Source: an uncultured Clostridia bacterium (GTDB taxonomy: Bacteria; Bacillota; Clostridia; Oscillospirales; Acutalibacteraceae). Taken from it: 9,024 nucleotides of DNA. This document shows, piece by piece, positions 5,576 through 9,024 of the stretch. Numbering within the stretch: position 1 is the first letter of the stretch; the number at the start of each line of letters is the position of its first letter. Where the stretch lies: positions 1-9,024 of the forward strand of contig CALDHV010000224.1 of the NCBI GenBank assembly GCA_937902305.1, in the 5' to 3' direction. Below the pieces are notes generated by a model. The model ran no database searches and was not told where the DNA came from. It saw only the letters and a list, made by a program, of their open reading frames with translations. Position numbers and translations under genes: made by a program.

Positions 5576-6721
5576 ATGCTGTATATTCTGACCAATCTTC
5601 AACGGGGGGACAACCAGTGGACTTACGGGGTCATCGACGCCGTAGAAAGGGAGTTCACCCGCCGTCGGCTGGATTTTACCGAGGTGACGGATGTCAAGGC
5701 AACGATCAAAAAGTGCGTGGCGCACGGCGACCCGTTGCTGATCCCGACCCCGGTCACATCCCTGATGCTCCCCATCATTGACGAGTGCAATAGGGCGGGC
5801 GTGCAGGTCATTGTGCCGAACGGCTTCCTCAATATCGGCGAACGCTACCGCTACCATTGCGTTAAAGGCGACTTTTACGGCGCGGTGGCGAACATCCTGC
5901 ACGGACTGCGCAACGCGGACAAAAATGACGTGGCGGTCTTTGGTATGAACACCAACTCCCAGGAGGATGTGCTGATCACCGACGCATTCATCGCGCAGAA
6001 TAATGGCATTTCCAACGCGGTCTTTTGCAATGACGGCTCGGTCGGGGAGTGCTTCGACGGCTTCTTTGCCTCCCACCGCCAGTTCAATGCCGTCATCTGC
6101 GTCAACGATTATATGGCGATCTATTTGATTGAAAATATGCGCAAGCGCGACCCGGAGTATCTTAAAAGCACCTTTATCATCAGCTTTTCCAACACGTTGC
6201 TGTCCCGGCTTTACAATGTGCCGTTCACCAGCCTCGCGCCGGATATGGACGCGGTTGGATGCGCGGTCGGGGACATTTACCGGCTGGTCAAGCGCAATCC
6301 CGGCTATCGCGCCGTGACGATCTATGTGAACTATAAGGTGTATGAGCGGCAGACCACCGGCAAATGCTTTGCCGAGCAGGGCTATGTGGCGTATGAGAGC
6401 CGCAATGTGTTTTTCCCGACCATCAATACCTTCAATGAGTCCACGGCGTATAACGCCGAGCCGGAGATCGCCCGCCTGCCGAAGGTGGAGACCTTCCTCA
6501 ACCGACTGACCAAGGTGGAGATGTCGATACTGATGATGGTGCTCAGCGGCTACAGCAATACCCGTATCAGCGAGGAATTGTTCCTCTCCGGAGAAACGGT
6601 GCGCTATCACCTCAACAAGATGCGGGCTTTTCTCGAATGTGAGACAAAAGAGGATATGCGGGATATGCTCAAAAATCTGCTCAACCCGCACAACATCGAG
6701 CAATATCTTAAGGAAATGTGA
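5576..6721 (+). CDS. Transcriptional regulator: N-terminal periplasmic-binding-like sensor, C-terminal LuxR-type HTH
   Basis: With the start at 5576 the protein has 381 residues. Residues 1 to about 285 look like the two-lobed ligand-binding fold of LacI-type regulators and sugar-binding proteins: opening strand M-L-Y-I-L-T-N-L, then L-L-I-P-T-P-V, V-Q-V-I-V-P-N-G, D-V-A-V-F-G-M-N, F-N-A-V-I-C-V-N-D-Y-M-A and F-I-I-S-F-S-N. Residues 311-366 match a GerE/LuxR DNA-binding domain (L-T-K-V-E-M-S-I-L-M-M-V-L-S-G-Y-S-N, then I-S-E-E-L-F-L-S-G-E-T-V-R-Y-H-L-N-K-M). There is no signal peptide or membrane segment, so it should sense a cytoplasmic ligand directly. The domain order is opposite to that of LacI proteins. 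Upstream of ATG 5576 is a modest GGTGA (5561-5565). A longer form from ATG 5534 (395 residues) is unlikely because that codon sits inside the -10 box. Targets are unknown; the adjacent aldolase and GH2 genes are the obvious candidates. Confidence 0.82.
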   Translation: MLYILTNLQRGDNQWTYGVIDAVEREFTRRRLDFTEVTDVKATIKKCVAHGDPLLIPTPVTSLMLPIIDECNRAGVQVIVPNGFLNIGERYRYHCVKGDFYGAVANILHGLRNADKNDVAVFGMNTNSQEDVLITDAFIAQNNGISNAVFCNDGSVGECFDGFFASHRQFNAVICVNDYMAIYLIENMRKRDPEYLKSTFIISFSNTLLSRLYNVPFTSLAPDMDAVGCAVGDIYRLVKRNPGYRAVTIYVNYKVYERQTTGKCFAEQGYVAYESRNVFFPTINTFNESTAYNAEPEIARLPKVETFLNRLTKVEMSILMMVLSGYSNTRISEELFLSGETVRYHLNKMRAFLECETKEDMRDMLKNLLNPHNIEQYLKEM

Positions 6722-6733
6722 TCGAAAATAATG

Positions 6734-6771
6734 ACGCGCCCTCTGCTTATTTTGCAGGGGACGCGTTTTTT
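6734..6771 (+). terminator. Rho-independent terminator of the regulator gene
   Basis: A 13-bp imperfect stem (6734-6746 with 6754-6766; one C-A mismatch and one G-U pair) with a 7-nt loop is followed by a run of T's to 6771. It lies between the convergent regulator and GH2 genes. In the minus direction it is followed only by a loose T-rich stretch, so it is probably a weaker terminator for the GH2 gene. Confidence 0.87.
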
Positions 6772-6776
6772 GCCAC

Positions 6777-9024
6777 TTAAAATCCCTCGAACTCGCCCCA
6801 GTAGCCGAGTGCTTGCAGGGCGACCTTGTGCTTTTCGTAGTCGAGCGTATCTCCGATGCCGGCGGTAAAGTGGTTTTCTCCCGTCACATCTCCCGACCAG
6901 CGGATGCGGTAGACCTCGCCGTGTTCCTGTGGGAACGGTGTCACGCGTACGGTTTCATCCGGGGCGACTGTTACCATGCCGGATGCAACGCTCCTGCCGT
7001 CACTGATGGCGCTTATTGTATAGCTGACTGTTACCGTCCGGCGCAGGTCGTTGACCGCGACCGGGGTCAGCATACCGTCGCGCGGCTCGTCGCACATCAT
7101 ACAGAATGGCTGTTGCGAGCGTTTGATGTAGTGATATGCCAGCTTTTTACAGCCGTACCAATCGACGACGGCATCGGAGATCTGTGGCCAGCCGTCGATG
7201 ACATTCCACCAGATGATGCCGGTCTTGCGCCATTTGGCGATGCGGAAGCGTTCGATGAAATACTTTTTTGCCTCCGCCTGCGAGATCTGGCTCATCAAAG
7301 CGAAATCCCCGATGTTGTCGGGCTCCTGCGCAAACAAAGTTTTGACCTGATTCGCCATCAGACGGATTCGGTAGGCATACGGGTCGGAAGCATCGGCGCG
7401 CATGCAGGCGGCGTGAACGAGCCATTCTTTTCCCGCGACGCCGTTTTCGTCAAAGATCGGCCACAGGGATTCCTTTGAGAGGAAAGTTTCCAGAGCCTTC
7501 GGCGACGGGCAGCCGTGATATCCCGTTTCGGAGGCAAAATGGCAAACGCTGTTTTTATAATAATCGCCCTTGAAATAATCGCGCGGGCCCCACAGATGGT
7601 CTTCCGACAAGGGCTTGCCTGAGCTGTATGCTTCTTCGTCGATAAACGGAGATGACGGCAGATACGGGCGCGTGAAATCATGGGTGCGAAGCAGCTGCGG
7701 AATCAGCTCACGGGTGATGATATTCTGATTCGGGTCGCGTTTCGTGCCCGCCCAGCTGAACGCGCAGTCACACTCGTTGTCGCCCGCCCACAGGGCAAGA
7801 GATGCATGGCTTCTGAACTTTTTCACAATATGGACAATCTCCGGCTCAAGCATATCAAGGAACTTCCGTTCCTGCGGATAAACGCCGCACCCCATGCCGA
7901 AATCCTGCCAGACAAGGATGCCCGATTCGTCGCAGAGGTCATAGAAATGCTCATCCTCATAGACATTGCCGCCCCAGCAGCGGATGATATTGCAATGAAT
8001 GTCATTGACCATTTCCATTGCGCGGTCAACGCGGTTCACATCGTTTGCATGGAACGCATCAAGAGGAACCCAGTTGGTACCCATTACGAATACGCGCTTA
8101 CCGTTGACAATGAAGCAGAAGTCGCCGTTTCCGTCTTTATCGGTCGTGCTCGTGCGGACAAGCTCGATTGTGCGGATACCGATACGCTTTTTCATTGTAT
8201 CAATGACAGTTCCGCCGTCAATCAGCTCAACGGTACAGTCGTATAAATTCTGTTCGCCTGCGTTTTTGGGGAACCACAGCTTTGCATCCGGCACAAAGAC
8301 AGACATTCTGCCATTGGTGTGCTTCGGCTGAGTTTCCATCGTAAAAACAGAATCACCGCAAACGCCGCGGATACGCAGGCGAAGGTCAGTCAGAAAGTCA
8401 CGGTCAACATGAAGCGTGAAGTACGCCATAACCGACGCGCCGTCAGCTTTCAGCGCATTCGTATAGAGAAATACATCCTCAATCCGTTCAGTTTTCTTCT
8501 GAATAACGGAAACGGGCTTCCATATGCCGCCCGACACAATGCGCGGCATAATATCCCAGCCGTACATTGAAGCCGCTTTTCGGATATAAAGAGATTCATA
8601 GTTGTAATCCAGTGCATTTGATGACACAGGAATGTCAAATTCACGCGCGGCAATCACGGCGGGAATGATATGCACGACTATCTCGTTTTCTCCGTTACGC
8701 AGTTCCGGCACGGGAATGTCATAAGGCAGAAACATATTTGAAACTTTAAGCTTGAAAGCACCGTTTACATATATTTCCGCAACAGTATCAATGCCCTCAA
8801 AATGCAGAAATGTATTCCCGTCTGCGCTCCCCGACCATGTAAAGGTTTTGCAGAACCACAGATGCAGATTTTCAAGCTCCTGCATTTTCAGGGTGTTAGT
8901 TCCGAAATAAGGATCCGGCAGCTTTCCCGCGCGTTCAAGGTCGCGCTCAAAGTTTCCGGGAACGATTGCCGGGACAGTATCGGGAATCAGACGCTTGGCA
9001 TCTGATTCGGTTGCAATGACACCG
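6777..9024 (-). CDS. GH2 family glycoside hydrolase, probable beta-mannosidase (N-terminus outside window)
   Basis: The minus frame is open from the window edge (first full codon at 9023) to the TAA at 6777-6779, giving 748 residues. The M at 8885 is internal: upstream codons encode V-P-A-I-V-P-G-N-F-E and P-D-P-Y-F-G-T-N, typical of the start of GH2 mannosidases, so only a short N-terminal piece is missing. Domains in order are the jelly-roll sugar-binding domain (about 15-175), an immunoglobulin-like domain (about 180-290), the TIM barrel (about 300-620) and a C-terminal beta domain. In fragment numbering the acid/base is Glu417 in G-D-N-E (codon 7773-7775) and the nucleophile is Glu499 in F-A-S-E-T-G-Y (codon 7527-7529). 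The barrel motif R-C-W-G-G-N-V-Y-E fits beta-mannosidase better than beta-galactosidase. No signal peptide can be assessed. GC content falls from about 57% in the 3' part to about 40-48% upstream of roughly 8050. Confidence 0.85.
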   Translation of the reverse strand, partial: GVIATESDAKRLIPDTVPAIVPGNFERDLERAGKLPDPYFGTNTLKMQELENLHLWFCKTFTWSGSADGNTFLHFEGIDTVAEIYVNGAFKLKVSNMFLPYDIPVPELRNGENEIVVHIIPAVIAAREFDIPVSSNALDYNYESLYIRKAASMYGWDIMPRIVSGGIWKPVSVIQKKTERIEDVFLYTNALKADGASVMAYFTLHVDRDFLTDLRLRIRGVCGDSVFTMETQPKHTNGRMSVFVPDAKLWFPKNAGEQNLYDCTVELIDGGTVIDTMKKRIGIRTIELVRTSTTDKDGNGDFCFIVNGKRVFVMGTNWVPLDAFHANDVNRVDRAMEMVNDIHCNIIRCWGGNVYEDEHFYDLCDESGILVWQDFGMGCGVYPQERKFLDMLEPEIVHIVKKFRSHASLALWAGDNECDCAFSWAGTKRDPNQNIITRELIPQLLRTHDFTRPYLPSSPFIDEEAYSSGKPLSEDHLWGPRDYFKGDYYKNSVCHFASETGYHGCPSPKALETFLSKESLWPIFDENGVAGKEWLVHAACMRADASDPYAYRIRLMANQVKTLFAQEPDNIGDFALMSQISQAEAKKYFIERFRIAKWRKTGIIWWNVIDGWPQISDAVVDWYGCKKLAYHYIKRSQQPFCMMCDEPRDGMLTPVAVNDLRRTVTVSYTISAISDGRSVASGMVTVAPDETVRVTPFPQEHGEVYRIRWSGDVTGENHFTAGIGDTLDYEKHKVALQALGYWGEFEGF

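Noticed and set aside
5513..6703. A 396-codon open frame on the minus strand, antisense to the regulator
   Set aside because: The plus frame has recognisable domains, promoter and terminator. The minus frame is histidine- and isoleucine-rich with no recognisable motif.
6813..7478. Plus-strand open frame of 221 codons inside the GH2 gene
   Set aside because: It is antisense to conserved GH2 barrel residues and has no RBS or domain.

Overview
This window looks like chromosome from an endospore-forming Bacillota of the class Clostridia, probably one of the higher-GC gut lineages such as Oscillospiraceae. The reasons are the two sporulation genes (gpr and spoIIE), an rpsT gene divergent from gpr (the arrangement I recall from Bacillus), and coding DNA that is about 57-60% GC in the lines I counted. 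The lineage is inferred; no rRNA gene is present.

Layout, left to right. (1) 1-522, plus strand: the last 173 codons of a GH38-type alpha-mannosidase. It ends in a strong hairpin shared with (2) rpsT (588-839, minus), ribosomal protein S20, which has a well-formed sigma-A-type promoter and A-tracts upstream. (3) gpr (1037-1906, plus), the spore protease that degrades SASPs at germination. (4) spoIIE (1842-4190, minus), the membrane-bound PP2C phosphatase that activates sigma-F. The 3' ends of gpr and spoIIE overlap by 65 bp tail to tail. (5) 4477-5394, plus: a class I aldolase of the DHDPS/N-acetylneuraminate lyase family. It has strongly biased codon use, a strong RBS, its own promoter and its own terminator. 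(6) 5576-6721, plus: a one-component regulator with a periplasmic-binding-protein-like sensory part at the N-terminus and a LuxR/GerE-type helix-turn-helix at the C-terminus. (7) 6777-9024, minus: the C-terminal 748 residues of a GH2 glycosidase, probably a beta-mannosidase. Its N-terminus lies beyond the window.

Functionally the window has a sporulation/translation core (rpsT, gpr, spoIIE) bordered by sugar-catabolic genes (alpha-mannosidase on the left; aldolase, regulator and GH2 enzyme on the right). The right-hand genes could form a glycan or sugar-acid utilisation locus governed by the regulator, but only adjacency supports this. The points most worth a second look are the regulator's domain order and its corrected start, the aldolase with no DHDPS substrate-binding arginine and an operator-like palindrome over its -10 box, the gpr/spoIIE overlap, and the sharp drop in GC inside the GH2 gene. 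No CRISPR array, insertion sequence, tRNA or rRNA was seen. I found no clear evidence of a wholly new multi-gene system.
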